DNA of 43,750 nucleotides from Haloplasma contractile (lineage in GTDB: Bacteria; Bacillota_I; Bacilli_A; Haloplasmatales; Haloplasmataceae), in assembly GCA_016841945.1 (NCBI GenBank), contig JAENYC010000029.1, forward strand, positions 1 to 43,750, given 5' to 3'. Numbering within the stretch: the first letter of the stretch is position 1; every line of letters begins with the position of its first letter. This document shows, piece after piece, positions 15,782 to 25,210 of the stretch. The translations under genes were made by a program, and so were the position numbers. The notes under the pieces were generated by a model, which did not search any database, had not been told where the DNA came from, and saw nothing but the letters and a program-made list of their open reading frames with translations.

Positions 15782-17974
15782 ATGAAAGATAAGATTTTAA
15801 ATATTATGAATCAGAAAGATTATAAGCGTTTAACCATTGATGAAATGGCAAAAGAACTAGCACTAGAATCATCTGATGATTTTAAAGAATTGGTTAAGAC
15901 TGTTGTAGAGCTAGAAGACACATTAATTCTTTACCGCGATAAACATGACCGTTATGATTTAATTGAACGATTTGGTTTTAAACCTGGTCGTTTACAAGTG
16001 AATAAAAAGGGTTATGGTTTCGTTACGTTGTTAAATGAAGATAGTGATGATATATTTATTCCTAAAAAGTCTTTGAATGGTGCTTTTAATCAGGATAAAG
16101 TATTAATTAAAATATTAAAGAAAAAAACAGGGAATAGTCTTGAAGGTGAAATCGTAAAAGTCGTTGAGCGTGGAACAAATGAGGTTATTGGTATTTATAA
16201 TGAAGGTAAAGAAGTCGGTTATGTGAAAAGTGATGATAAACGTTTTAAAGCACGAATTATCATTAATAAAAAGTATTCTAAAGGTGCCATGACAGACCAT
16301 AAAGTGAAGGTACACATCTATAATTATATATCAGATGAATTAGTAGAGGGGAAAATAGTAGAGATATTAGGTCATAAAAACGACCCTGGAATAGATATTA
16401 TTTCTGTTGTCTATAAACATGATATTCCAACTGTTTTTCCAAAAGAAGTATTAGACCAAGCAGAAAAAGTTCCATCAGAAATTATAGATGAAGATTTATT
16501 GGGTAGAAGAGATTTGCGTCATGAGCAGATTGTAACAATCGATGGAGAAGATGCCATGGACTTAGATGATGCCGTAACAGTTAGTCAGTTGGATAATGGA
16601 AATTATAAATTAGGCGTACATATCGCAGATGTTTCTTATTATGTAAGAGAAAATGACCCAATTGATAAAGAAGCATTAAAAAGAGGAACAAGTGTTTATT
16701 TAGTGGATCGTGTCATTCCCATGATTCCCCATCGTTTATCCAATGGTATATGTTCTCTAAATGCCAAAGTTAATCGGTTGGTTATATCCTGTGAAATGGA
16801 AATTAATGAAAATGGACAAGTAGTTAAATATGAAATATTTCCAAGCGTTATTAAAACGGTTGAAAGAATGACATATACCAATGTAAATAAAATACTTGTA
16901 GATAAAGATAAAACAATCATGAAACAATATGAAGATTTGCTTTCACTATTTAACAATATGTATGAATTATATAAAATTTTAAATCAGCGAAGAAAAGAAC
17001 GGGGTTCAATTAATTTTGAAACCAATGAAGCAAAAGTGATTGTCGATGAAAATGGAAAACCGATAGAAATAGAACGAAGAGAACGTGATGTAGCTGAGAA
17101 AATGATTGAAGAATTCATGTTATGTGCCAATGAAACAGTTGCAGAACATTTTCATTGGTTGAATTATCCATTTATCTACCGTGTACACGAAAAACCAGAT
17201 AGTGAAAAAATCAGACGTTTTTATCAATTATGTAATGCTTTAGGTTTTGTTGTGAAAGGAAAAGAAAATACGGTTCATCCAAAATCACTTCAAAAAATAT
17301 TAGAAAAGGTTGAAGGTACTAAAGAAGCGGCTGTTGTGAATACTATGTTAGTTCGTTCTATGGCAAAAGCAAGATATTCAGAACAAAGTATTGGTCATTA
17401 TGGACTAGCAACTGATTATTATACCCATTTTACATCTCCAATCAGACGTTATCCTGATACGATTGTGCACCGATTAATTAGGGAGTTTATCTTCGAATCA
17501 AGATGTGATGAGAAAAATTTTGAAAAATATAATGCTTTATTAAAAGATATAGCCTATCATACATCTAAATGCGAACGTGCAGCAGTTGATTGTGAGCGTG
17601 AAGTTGATGATATGAAAAAAGCTGAGTTTATGGAAGATAAAATAGGAGAAGAATATGAAGGAATTATTAGTTCTGTGACAAGTTGGGGTATTTATGTAGA
17701 ATTACCTAACACCGTTGAAGGATTGGTACATGTACTTGATATGACAGATGATTACTATCAGTTTGATGAAAAAACCATGTCATTGATTGGTGAAAAAACA
17801 AAGAAAGTTTATCGTTTAGGTGATGAAGTAAAAGTTAAGGTTATAGATGCGAATAAAGAAGAAAGAGAAATAGATTTTGAAGTTGTGGGTATTAGATCAC
17901 GAAAACGAAGTAAAGTTGTGATTTCAGATGATAAAAAAAATAATAAGAGAAAAAAAAGAAAAAGAAAGTCATGA
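15782..17974 (+). CDS. rnr: Ribonuclease R
   Basis: A 730-residue 3'-5' exoribonuclease with the full RNase R layout: an N-terminal helix-turn-helix region (1-60), a cold-shock OB domain (GRLQVNKKGYGFV then DIFIPKKSLNGAF), the RNB catalytic domain (IDGEDAMDLDDAVTV with the metal-binding Asp cluster, HIADVSYYV, and PHRLSNGICSL), an S1 domain (EYEGIISSVTSWGIYVEL) and a Lys/Arg-rich tail. It degrades structured RNA and works with tmRNA in other bacteria; smpB and ssrA are not next to it here. The ATG at 15782 follows GGAGG by 8 bases; the GTG at 15767 precedes that site. Confidence 0.96.
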   Translation: MKDKILNIMNQKDYKRLTIDEMAKELALESSDDFKELVKTVVELEDTLILYRDKHDRYDLIERFGFKPGRLQVNKKGYGFVTLLNEDSDDIFIPKKSLNGAFNQDKVLIKILKKKTGNSLEGEIVKVVERGTNEVIGIYNEGKEVGYVKSDDKRFKARIIINKKYSKGAMTDHKVKVHIYNYISDELVEGKIVEILGHKNDPGIDIISVVYKHDIPTVFPKEVLDQAEKVPSEIIDEDLLGRRDLRHEQIVTIDGEDAMDLDDAVTVSQLDNGNYKLGVHIADVSYYVRENDPIDKEALKRGTSVYLVDRVIPMIPHRLSNGICSLNAKVNRLVISCEMEINENGQVVKYEIFPSVIKTVERMTYTNVNKILVDKDKTIMKQYEDLLSLFNNMYELYKILNQRRKERGSINFETNEAKVIVDENGKPIEIERRERDVAEKMIEEFMLCANETVAEHFHWLNYPFIYRVHEKPDSEKIRRFYQLCNALGFVVKGKENTVHPKSLQKILEKVEGTKEAAVVNTMLVRSMAKARYSEQSIGHYGLATDYYTHFTSPIRRYPDTIVHRLIREFIFESRCDEKNFEKYNALLKDIAYHTSKCERAAVDCEREVDDMKKAEFMEDKIGEEYEGIISSVTSWGIYVELPNTVEGLVHVLDMTDDYYQFDEKTMSLIGEKTKKVYRLGDEVKVKVIDANKEEREIDFEVVGIRSRKRSKVVISDDKKNNKRKKRKRKS

Positions 17975-17989
17975 TTTTCAACAATATTA

Positions 17990-17998
17990 TGATATAAT
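17990..17998 (+). promoter_or_regulatory. Extended -10 element for the chromate transporter pair
   Basis: TGATATAAT about 36 bases before the start of the first transporter gene, just after the rnr stop. Confidence 0.5.
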
Positions 17999-18033
17999 AA
18001 TTAATCGTAGAAGAAATATAGGATGTGATCATC

Positions 18034-18642
18034 ATGGAGAAACAAGTGAGTCTTTATCGCTTATTTTGGAAATTTTTTAAAATAGGAATGTTTACGTTTG
18101 GTGGGGGATATGCGATGATCCCCCTTATAGAAAGAGAAGTTGTCAAAAATAATTGGATTGATAAAAAAGAAATTGCTGATATCGTTGCTGTTAGTCAATC
18201 GATACCAGGTGCTGTTGCGGTAAATATGTCTTTATTTACAGGGTTTAAAATTGCGAAAAAAAAGGGTGCTATCGTTGCTGTATTAGGATGCATTATCCCA
18301 TCTTTTATCATTATACTCGTCATTGCGATACTGTTAAGTAATTATCAAGATGAAAAAATCGTCCAACATGCCTTTACTGGAATATTATCTGCAGTCGTAG
18401 CGCTCATTATTTTATCGGCTGTTAAAATTGCAAGAGTGGCGATATTAGATTTTATGACTTTAATTATAACCATTATTACAATCACAACATTATTATTAGG
18501 ACAACTAACGATAATATCTAATGCGTTGGCGGGTTTATTGCCCATCTTACTCATTATTTCAGGTGCTTTAACAGGTTTATTAATGTATTACATTTTTCCT
18601 AGAAAAGTACGGCATCTGTTTAAGGATGGTGAAGATAAATGA
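18034..18642 (+). CDS. chrA: Chromate transporter family (CHR), first half
   Basis: A 202-residue short-chain CHR protein with about six membrane segments. It has the family blocks FTFGGGYAMIPLIEREVV near residue 20 and SQSIPGAVAVNMSLFTGF near residue 55. In long CHR proteins two such halves are fused; here the partner is the next gene, overlapping by 4 bases (ATGA). The pair would form a heterodimer that exports chromate or another anion in exchange for sulfate. Actual chromate transport is not shown for most such pairs. The ATG at 18034 is favoured over the upstream GTG at 18025. Confidence 0.88.
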   Translation: MEKQVSLYRLFWKFFKIGMFTFGGGYAMIPLIEREVVKNNWIDKKEIADIVAVSQSIPGAVAVNMSLFTGFKIAKKKGAIVAVLGCIIPSFIIILVIAILLSNYQDEKIVQHAFTGILSAVVALIILSAVKIARVAILDFMTLIITIITITTLLLGQLTIISNALAGLLPILLIISGALTGLLMYYIFPRKVRHLFKDGEDK

Positions 18643-19271
18643 TAGGACTATTGTTACGTTTATTTTTTACTTTCTCTAAAATTGCACTGTTTAATTTTGG
18701 AGGAGGTTTTGTGATGATATCATTGATTGAACAAGAAATGGTAGGTGCAACAGGTTTTGGATTAACGGAGCTAGAATTTAGTAATATCATTGCGATATCT
18801 CAAATGACACCAGGTGCAATTGCGATAAATACCGCAACTTATGTTGGCTATAAAATATCAGGTGTGTTAGGAGCAGCATTTGCAACATTAGCTATACCGA
18901 TTCCCTCATTCTTCATTGTTATATTCATTTCGCCTATATTAGTAAAATATAAAGAACATCCCCTTAATAAAATGATTTTCTATGGTATTCGTGCAGTCGT
19001 AGTGGGTCTCATCATTAACGCAGCTATCATCGTAAGTAAAACCCCATTTTTCGCCTATGAAGATGAAGCAAAGGGTATCTATAGTCGTTTTCAACTTGTC
19101 AGAATTTTCAAACAATTTAAATTACCACAATTTTTAAATTTATTAAACTTAGGTAGTCTTTTTATATTTATGATAAGTTTTTTCTTACTCATAAAGTATA
19201 AAATGAATCCTATCTTTGTGATATTGATTTCAGCTATTTTAGGTATATTAATTTTTCATTTTAATGTTTAG
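18639..19271 (+). CDS. chrA: Chromate transporter family (CHR), second half
   Basis: A 210-residue CHR protein, the partner of the preceding gene. It shows the same blocks (FNFGGGFVMISLIEQEMV and SQMTPGAIAINTATYVGY) with opposite predicted topology expected for the second half. Its start overlaps the first gene's stop by 4 bases, so translation is coupled. There is an insertion of about 30 polar residues (AYEDEAKGIYSRF region) between the last helices. No terminator is evident before htrA. Confidence 0.88.
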   Translation: MIGLLLRLFFTFSKIALFNFGGGFVMISLIEQEMVGATGFGLTELEFSNIIAISQMTPGAIAINTATYVGYKISGVLGAAFATLAIPIPSFFIVIFISPILVKYKEHPLNKMIFYGIRAVVVGLIINAAIIVSKTPFFAYEDEAKGIYSRFQLVRIFKQFKLPQFLNLLNLGSLFIFMISFFLLIKYKMNPIFVILISAILGILIFHFNV

Positions 19272-19326
19272 ATTTTTTAAAAAGGCATAAATTAATGGTA
19301 GACTTATTAAAAAAAGAGTGATGGTT

Positions 19327-20382
19327 ATGAAACATTTTTTTTCTCATTTTGTAAGTGCTATTTTAGGTGCCTTTTTTGTTGTGATATTAATGATTGGTTT
19401 TGATAAAATATCTAGTGTTTATCCTATATATGTTCCAAATTTATTTTATAAAGAACAAATCAATTATACTGTGAATGTTGATTCAAAAGTGAGTGAAGCA
19501 GTTAACAACAATTTAAACAATGTTGTGCAAATCAACACGTATCTTGGAAATGATAGACTAGGAAGTGGCTCAGGTGTTATTTATAAAATAACAAGTGATC
19601 AAGCCTATATTGTCACGAATTATCATGTCGTTGAAAATGCCTCTCAAGTTGAAGTTTTAACGAGTACAGGTTATCAGGCATTTGGTAAAATCATAGGCAC
19701 TGATGTTGTCACAGACCTTGCAGTGCTCACGATTCCTAAAGGCTTAATCGATTATTATATAGAGTTTTCGGATTCTAAAAATCTTAGAGTGGGTGAATAT
19801 GTCATCGCGATTGGAAATCCATTAGGTTTATCAGGCAGTGTGACTTTAGGGATCATCTCATCAAAAGAACGTTTAGTACCTGTTGATACGAACAATGATA
19901 ATCAAGATGATTGGTATGCAAGTGTTTTACAAACAGATGCACCGATTAATCCTGGTAATAGTGGAGGAGCACTCATTAATCTTGATGGAAAATTAATAGG
20001 CATTAATTCAATGAAGATTGCTGAGAAAAATGTTGAGGGAATTGGTTTTTCTATACCATCGAACTTAGTCAGTAGAGTTATATCAGAACTTGAAACCAAT
20101 GGAGAAGTCAATCGCAACATTCGATTACTTGGAATCACCATACAAATGAACCAATACAATGGTAAAAACGCATTGAAAATATTAGAAGTCTTACCAGATT
20201 CAAAAGCAAAAGCAATGGATTTAAAAGTGGATGATTTAATCATTGAAATCAATCATAAAGACATTATGTATTATTTTGATTTGAAATATTATATATCAAG
20301 TGCAAAAGTAAATGACAGGATAACCTTATCGATTGTTCGGAATGACCAAAGGATTGAAAAAGATATCATTATTACAGAATAG
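19327..20382 (+). CDS. htrA: HtrA/DegP-like membrane-anchored serine protease
   Basis: A 351-residue S1C protease: N-terminal anchor (residues 8-24), trypsin-like domain with His100 (TNYHVVENAS), Asp130 (TDVVTDLAVL) and Ser212 (NPGNSGGALINLDG), and one C-terminal PDZ domain (about 265-345). The complete triad indicates an active enzyme on the outer face of the membrane for quality control of exported proteins. The start at 19327 is preferred because GAGTGATGG precedes it; ATG at 19321 is also possible. It ends at a clear terminator. Confidence 0.93.
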   Translation: MKHFFSHFVSAILGAFFVVILMIGFDKISSVYPIYVPNLFYKEQINYTVNVDSKVSEAVNNNLNNVVQINTYLGNDRLGSGSGVIYKITSDQAYIVTNYHVVENASQVEVLTSTGYQAFGKIIGTDVVTDLAVLTIPKGLIDYYIEFSDSKNLRVGEYVIAIGNPLGLSGSVTLGIISSKERLVPVDTNNDNQDDWYASVLQTDAPINPGNSGGALINLDGKLIGINSMKIAEKNVEGIGFSIPSNLVSRVISELETNGEVNRNIRLLGITIQMNQYNGKNALKILEVLPDSKAKAMDLKVDDLIIEINHKDIMYYFDLKYYISSAKVNDRITLSIVRNDQRIEKDIIITE

Positions 20383-20402
20383 GTGCAATAGCACCTTTTT
20401 TA
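20382..20402 (+). terminator. Rho-independent terminator
   Basis: GGTGC and GCACC flank AATA and are followed by seven T, right after the htrA stop. Confidence 0.8.
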
Positions 20403-20445
20403 ATAGACAAATTTATCAATTTTTGTATAAATTTAAACAAATTTG

Positions 20446-20474
20446 TTGATATTGAATACACTAAGTATTATAAT
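20446..20474 (+). promoter_or_regulatory. Near-consensus promoter of cadC-cadA
   Basis: TTGATA (20446-20451), 17-base spacer, perfect TATAAT (20469-20474). Transcription would start at about 20481, within the operator palindrome. Confidence 0.8.
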
Positions 20475-20478
20475 GTTA

Positions 20479-20500
20479 CATATGAACAATCATTCATATG
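20479..20500. promoter_or_regulatory. Operator palindrome for the CadC-type repressor
   Basis: Perfect inverted repeat CATATGAA and TTCATATG around six bases, at the predicted transcription start and 10 bases before the cadC ATG. ArsR/SmtB-family operators are imperfect or perfect 8-12 base arms rich in ATTCAAAT/TGAA elements; the TGAA-N6-TTCA core fits. Confidence 0.75.
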
Positions 20501-20510
20501 AGGTGATATA

Positions 20511-20879
20511 ATGAATCAATCAAAAAACACTGTTTGTGATGTAACTGTTATACATGAGGATGTAGTTAAAAAGGTTAAAAATGAATTACCACATTCACAA
20601 GAAGTAAAGAAATGCGCTTCTTTATTTAAAATTTTAGGTGATCATACGAGATTTAAAATTATCACTACATTACTAAAGGAAGAAATGTGTGTATGTGATA
20701 TTTCATATTTATTAGATATGAGTCAATCGCTTATTTCACATCAATTACGAGTATTAAGAGATGCGCGTTTAGTAAAACATAGAAGAGAAGGTAAAGTCGT
20801 TTATTATTCACTTGATGATAGTCATATAGAGAAGATTGTAAAATATGGTTTTGACCATATAAAAGAAAGTAGTGAGTAG
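20511..20879 (+). CDS. cadC: CadC-type ArsR/SmtB metal-responsive repressor
   Basis: A 122-residue winged-helix repressor. The metal residues can be matched to staphylococcal CadC with a constant shift of two: Cys9, Cys60 and Cys62 correspond to CadC Cys7, Cys58 and Cys60 (the Cd/Pb/Bi sensing site), and Asp103, His105, His116 and Glu119 correspond to its alpha5 zinc site. The dispensable CadC Cys11 is absent. Expected behaviour is release from the operator when Cd, Pb or Zn binds. The start follows AGGTGAT. The next gene, the ATPase, starts one base after its stop. Confidence 0.92.
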   Translation: MNQSKNTVCDVTVIHEDVVKKVKNELPHSQEVKKCASLFKILGDHTRFKIITTLLKEEMCVCDISYLLDMSQSLISHQLRVLRDARLVKHRREGKVVYYSLDDSHIEKIVKYGFDHIKESSE

Positions 20880-20880
20880 G

Positions 20881-22980
20881 ATGAAAAATGAAGAGAATAA
20901 AAATTATAAATATCAGATAAGGAATTTAAATTGTCCAAATTGTGCACTGAAAATAGAAAATAAAATAAGCAAATTACAAGATGTTTCTGATATTAGTATT
21001 GATTTAGTCCATCATCAAATGCTTGTATCATCATCATCGGAAAATAAATCATTGTTGAAAAGAATTAATAAAATCGCTAATCATATTGAACCTGGTATAA
21101 TGATTAGTGATTCATTAGATCATGATGAAACAGTAAATATGATTGAAATACTAAGGATAGTCATTGGGTTTATCATATTTTTACTGGCTTATCTTAATGT
21201 GTTTTCTACTTCTTTAACCATCGTTTTATTTATCAGTGCATATGCGCTTGTTGGATATGAAGTGATATATAAGGCGTTTAGAAACATTTCCAAAGGATAT
21301 TTTTTTGACGAAAACTTTTTAATGACAATTGCAACCTTAGCTGCTGTTTATGTGAAGTCTTATCCAGAGGCAGTTGCTGTGATGTTATTTTATGAGGTGG
21401 GAGAATTCTTTCAGGAGATGGCAGTCAATCGAAGTAGGAAGTCTATTAAACAATTAATCGATATTCAACCTAAATATGCACATTTAAAACAAGGTGATGA
21501 ATGGATTAGAGTAGAACCATCTAAAGTAAAAGTCAATGATCAAATAATCGTCAAACCTGGTGAAAAAATACCGCTAGATGGTATAGTGATTCAAGGTCAA
21601 TCAACTGTTGATACTTCGCAATTAACGGGAGAATCAATCCCAAGAAATATTGAAACTGATGATGAAGTTTTAGCTGGATTTATAAATTTCAATGGTTTAT
21701 TAACAATAAGTGTTACGAAACGTTATGAAGATACAGCGGTTAATAAAATTTTAGAACTGGTTCAAAATGCACAAAGTAAAAAGGCCAAAGTAGAAAAGTT
21801 CATCACTAAGTTTGCAAAAGTTTATACGCCAATTGTCATTTCTCTTGCTATCATGATTGTGACCATACCAATGTTATTTATAGAGAACTATAAATTTAAT
21901 GATTATCTTTATCGTGGTGCAATATTTTTAGTGGTATCCTGTCCTTGTGCATTAGTGGTCTCTATTCCATTATCTATATTTGGCGGGATTGGTGCATCGA
22001 GTCGACAAGGTATATTAATCAAAGGGGGAAATTATCTTGATGTTATAAGGAAAACGGGTTTAGTCGTTTTTGACAAAACAGGAACCCTCACAAAAGGTAA
22101 TTTTGTCGTTACGAAGGTTGTTCCTATTAATATCAAGCGACAACAACTAATCGAAAAAACAATCATTGCTGAAAGCTTATCTAATCATGCAATTGGTAAG
22201 GCAGTCGTAGAATATCAATCAATAGATGTGAATCAATCAAAAATAAAATCTTTTGAAGAAATATTTGGTCATGGGATAAAGGCTCAAATAGAAGATGAGT
22301 TTATCTTAGCGGGTAACGCAAAGCTCATGAGACGTGAAAATATCATGTTTAATGAAACTTTAGAGATTGGAACAATTGTATATGTTGCAATCAATAATAA
22401 GTATGTGGGATATTTCGTGATAGAGGATGAAATTAAAGAAGAAGCAGTAAATACAATTACTCAATTGAAAAGAACTGGAATTCATACTGTGATGTTAACA
22501 GGAGATAATCAGAAAGTTGCTGATGAGGTTGGAAAAAGGCTAACTATTAATAAAGTATATGCTGATTTATTACCTGAGGATAAATTAAAAATTTTAAAAC
22601 AACTAAAAATAAATCAATCTAAAACCACAATGTTTGTTGGCGATGGTGTTAATGATACACCTGTCATGATGGCAGCTGATGTTTCTGTTGCAATGGGGGG
22701 ATTAGGTAGTGATGCTGCCATTGAAACAAGTGATGTGGTGATTATGAATGATAATATAAAAAAAATAATTATCGCAAAAGAGATTGCAGAAATGACTCAT
22801 CATAAGGTTTGGCAAAATATATCTCTTGCATTAGGCGTAAAATTTATTGTTTTATCTTTAAGTGCATTTGGTATTGCCACAATGTGGGGAGCAGTATTTG
22901 CTGATGTTGGTGTCTCTTTATTAGCGGTAATCAATTCAATTTTGATATTAAGATACAAAAATAAACAGAATGATTTTTAA
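20881..22980 (+). CDS. cadA: Heavy-metal P1B-type ATPase (Cd/Zn/Pb efflux)
   Basis: A 699-residue P-type ATPase. An N-terminal HMA domain has Cys18 and Cys21 (NCPNCA). The catalytic cycle motifs are complete: TGES (249-252), membrane metal site CPC (354-356), DKTGT with Asp398 phosphorylated, and GDGVNDTP near the hinge. An Asp in the last helix pair (FADVGVSLLAV) is typical of Zn/Cd/Pb-transporting members rather than Cu. It would pump divalent toxic metals out of the cell. Cotranscribed with cadC and ending in a hairpin. ATG at 20881 is chosen over an upstream GTG inside cadC. Confidence 0.95.
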   Translation: MKNEENKNYKYQIRNLNCPNCALKIENKISKLQDVSDISIDLVHHQMLVSSSSENKSLLKRINKIANHIEPGIMISDSLDHDETVNMIEILRIVIGFIIFLLAYLNVFSTSLTIVLFISAYALVGYEVIYKAFRNISKGYFFDENFLMTIATLAAVYVKSYPEAVAVMLFYEVGEFFQEMAVNRSRKSIKQLIDIQPKYAHLKQGDEWIRVEPSKVKVNDQIIVKPGEKIPLDGIVIQGQSTVDTSQLTGESIPRNIETDDEVLAGFINFNGLLTISVTKRYEDTAVNKILELVQNAQSKKAKVEKFITKFAKVYTPIVISLAIMIVTIPMLFIENYKFNDYLYRGAIFLVVSCPCALVVSIPLSIFGGIGASSRQGILIKGGNYLDVIRKTGLVVFDKTGTLTKGNFVVTKVVPINIKRQQLIEKTIIAESLSNHAIGKAVVEYQSIDVNQSKIKSFEEIFGHGIKAQIEDEFILAGNAKLMRRENIMFNETLEIGTIVYVAINNKYVGYFVIEDEIKEEAVNTITQLKRTGIHTVMLTGDNQKVADEVGKRLTINKVYADLLPEDKLKILKQLKINQSKTTMFVGDGVNDTPVMMAADVSVAMGGLGSDAAIETSDVVIMNDNIKKIIIAKEIAEMTHHKVWQNISLALGVKFIVLSLSAFGIATMWGAVFADVGVSLLAVINSILILRYKNKQNDF

Positions 22981-22995
22981 ATCACTCTGTTTTTT
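22963..22995 (+). terminator. Rho-independent terminator
   Basis: AAACAGA pairs with TCTGTTT, with inner TGAT/ATCA and one mismatch, followed by a T run; it overlaps the cadA stop codon. Confidence 0.7.
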
Positions 22996-23055
22996 AAATA
23001 AATATGAATAGTTTGTATCATAATGATTAAAAGTATTTAATTTTATCTATCTAAA

Positions 23056-23064
23056 TGATATAAT
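23056..23064 (+). promoter_or_regulatory. Extended -10 element
   Basis: TGATATAAT 36 bases before the ATG of the YbhN-type gene. Confidence 0.5.
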
Positions 23065-23100
23065 TAAAACTTGGGAATAAAAACCAAAGAGGTAGATAGC

Positions 23101-24183
23101 ATGAAAGAATTTATTAAAAAATACAAAAAAAACTTTATTCTAGTTTTTATTATAGGGTTTGGTATTTATTTTTATATTTTATTTAGACATGATGTAGTTG
23201 AAGTTGCCAATAAAATTAAACAGATTAATATTAATTATATATTTGTTGTGTTTGCACTTTTATTGGCTTATGTTGCTTTAGAAGCACTAGTCATTTTTAA
23301 ATTCGCTAATGAAAAAGTAAAGGGTGTCTCTTATTTAGATGCTTTCCGTCTAAACTTATCAACACAATTTTTTAATTCCATAACCCCTTTTGCCGCAGGA
23401 GGACAACCTTTTCAAGTTCTCTATCTAAGTGCGAGAGGAATAAAGGCTAAAGATTCAACTAGCATTATATTAATGAATTTTATTACCTACAATATATCAG
23501 TCATTATTGTAGGTTTATTGAGTTTAATATTAAAGTTTAATTATTTTAATAATATAATAGAAGGTATAGAATTCAAATATTTTTTATTAATTGGTTTTGG
23601 AGTCAACGTATTCATAACGGTATTAACTTTTGTATTAGCTTTTTCTAGAAGAATATATCATATAATCATTGAAGTAATATGGATAAAGGTGATTCGTTGG
23701 CCTTTGTTGAAGAAATTTAAACTAGAAAGAAAAACAGAAAAAATAAAGATAGCGATTAATGAATTTAATCATGAAATAAAAGAATTAAATAAACATAAGC
23801 GTTTGTGGATACAAGGTGTTTTATATCATGTCATCCGAAATATTCTTTTTTTCATGATTCCACTTTTTATATTCATTGCATTAGGAGAAAATGTGTCAGG
23901 TAATGAAATAAATCTAGTTGTTGGTGTTGTATTTGTCATGATGGTGATGTCTTATTTCCCATTACCTGGTGGAAGTGGTGGAGCAGAATTATTTTTCACA
24001 CTTATCTTTGGTGCTTTCTTTATCAATTCAGTCATTGTGGCAGGTGTCTTATTGTGGCGTTTTATTACATACTATTTATATTTATTACTAGGGTTTATTG
24101 CTTTAATTACATTAAATTATAAGAAAAACCTAGATAATATAAATTATCCTAAAGATGACTTAGCAGTAGAAGAAACGCTATAA
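23101..24183 (+). CDS. YbhN/UPF0104 flippase-like membrane protein
   Basis: A 360-residue protein with about eight membrane segments, of the lysylphosphatidylglycerol synthase transmembrane-region family (YbhN/UPF0104, the fold of the MprF flippase half). Family marks are NSITPFAAGGQPFQVLYLS near residue 88 and a Gly-rich SYFPLPGGSGGAELFF near residue 285. There is no C-terminal aminoacyl-transferase domain, so it would not make lysyl-lipids. It may move a lipid or glycolipid across the membrane; the substrate is unknown. The start at 23101 follows AGAGGTAG. Confidence 0.85.
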   Translation: MKEFIKKYKKNFILVFIIGFGIYFYILFRHDVVEVANKIKQININYIFVVFALLLAYVALEALVIFKFANEKVKGVSYLDAFRLNLSTQFFNSITPFAAGGQPFQVLYLSARGIKAKDSTSIILMNFITYNISVIIVGLLSLILKFNYFNNIIEGIEFKYFLLIGFGVNVFITVLTFVLAFSRRIYHIIIEVIWIKVIRWPLLKKFKLERKTEKIKIAINEFNHEIKELNKHKRLWIQGVLYHVIRNILFFMIPLFIFIALGENVSGNEINLVVGVVFVMMVMSYFPLPGGSGGAELFFTLIFGAFFINSVIVAGVLLWRFITYYLYLLLGFIALITLNYKKNLDNINYPKDDLAVEETL

Positions 24184-24197
24184 ATTTAGCGTTTTTT
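24173..24197 (+). terminator. Rho-independent terminator
   Basis: AAACGCTA and TAGCGTTT flank six bases and run into seven T; the stop codon of the YbhN-type gene lies in the loop. Confidence 0.8.
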
Positions 24198-24262
24198 TAA
24201 TTTGAATATAGATCTATATAGGTATTATAATTAAAAAAATAAATAAAATATAGTGTAGTACC

Positions 24263-24291
24263 TTGCGTTACAATATACCATGTGTTATAAT
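24263..24291 (+). promoter_or_regulatory. Promoter of the padR operon
   Basis: TTGCGT (24263-24268), 17-base spacer, TATAAT (24286-24291) with TG one base upstream (TGTTATAAT). The PadR start at 24280 suggested by a longer frame falls inside this promoter and is rejected. Confidence 0.65.
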
Positions 24292-24298
24292 GAACATG
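24279..24298. promoter_or_regulatory. Possible PadR operator
   Basis: Inverted repeat CATGT and ACATG, 10 bases apart, centred on the -10 box. PadR-family operators are often ATGT-N8-ACAT; the spacing here is 10, so the match is close but not exact. Position suggests autorepression. Confidence 0.45.
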
Positions 24299-24318
24299 TT
24301 AATAAAAGGAGGACAATG

Positions 24319-24642
24319 ATGAATATACAATTTAAGAAAGGTGTTTTGGAATTATGTGTACTCTCAATACTTGATAGAAAAGATTGTTATGGGTACGAGT
24401 TGGTTAATAATATTTCAAAAAGTTTCTCAATTAGTGAAGGAACAATTTATCCCTTATTATCTAGATTAAAAAAAGAAGGTTATGTCACAACCTATTTAGA
24501 AGAGTCTAATGAAGGACCGATTCGAAAGTATTATGAATTAACAGATACTGGGAAAAATATATTAAGTTCATTAAAAGAAGAGTGGATGACCTTTACAAAA
24601 GGTGTTAATCGATTATTGGAAGGACGTGAAGAATATGAATAA
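24319..24642 (+). CDS. PadR-family transcriptional regulator
   Basis: A 107-residue PadR winged helix: [24 protein letters not shown] at the N-terminus, [16 protein letters not shown] as recognition helix and wing, and YYELTDTGK. Length and motif match the small PadR subfamily that controls HAAS/DUF4097 envelope operons. ATG at 24319 is 6 bases after GGAGG; ATG at 24316 is too close. The next gene overlaps its 3' end by 8 bases. Confidence 0.92.
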   Translation: MNIQFKKGVLELCVLSILDRKDCYGYELVNNISKSFSISEGTIYPLLSRLKKEGYVTTYLEESNEGPIRKYYELTDTGKNILSSLKEEWMTFTKGVNRLLEGREEYE

Positions 24643-25210
24643 GCAAACATTTATGAGTATCTTAAGAACTCAATTAAAATCAATGCCTGAAGAAGATAAA
24701 AAAGACATCTTATATGATTATGAAGAACATTTTGCAGTTGGTTTAAGTGAAGGAAGAGATGAAGAAGAAATTGCTTCATCACTTGGTAATCCAAAACAAT
24801 TAGCTAAACAAATCAAAGCTAATTATATGATTACAAAAGTAGAAAATGAATTTACAATTGGTAATTTCTTTCAAGCATTGTTTGCAACAATTGGTTTAGG
24901 TTTCTTTAATTTAGTTGTTGTATTTGGACCATTTGTTGCCATAGCAGCAACTCTTTTATCGTTTGTTGTTGTTGGTATTGCACTTGTCGGAAGTGGGCTT
25001 GCAGTGATTATCGCAATGTTTTTCCCACAATTTTTACAAAATGCACCTCATCCATTAATTGGTATCTTCACAGGATTAGGGTTAATTTCATTTGGTGCAT
25101 TATGGACAATAGGTTCTTTATATTTAAGTAAATGGTTCTATTTACTAGCAATTAAATATCTTAAATTAAATTTAAATATAATAACAAACAGGAGGATGAA
25201 AAATGACTAA
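24635..25210 (+). CDS. DUF1700 (HAAS domain) membrane protein
   Basis: A 191-residue protein. The N-terminal HAAS domain ([45 protein letters not shown]) spans about residues 14-60 and is the signature of DUF1700. Four hydrophobic segments follow. The family is usually next to PadR regulators and DUF4097 proteins, as here, and is thought to act in envelope stress sensing, though its biochemistry is unknown. It overlaps both neighbours by 8 bases, so the three genes form a tightly coupled operon. Confidence 0.9.
   Translation: MNKQTFMSILRTQLKSMPEEDKKDILYDYEEHFAVGLSEGRDEEEIASSLGNPKQLAKQIKANYMITKVENEFTIGNFFQALFATIGLGFFNLVVVFGPFVAIAATLLSFVVVGIALVGSGLAVIIAMFFPQFLQNAPHPLIGIFTGLGLISFGALWTIGSLYLSKWFYLLAIKYLKLNLNIITNRRMKND

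Noticed and set aside
16115-16956. Minus-strand open frames within rnr
   Set aside because: They lie opposite the RNase R catalytic domain and show only the hydrophobic composition expected of antisense AT-rich sequence.
18034-19271. Two chromate transporter genes as a broken single gene
   Set aside because: Split two-gene CHR transporters are common, both halves are complete and the 4-base ATGA overlap is typical of coupled genes.
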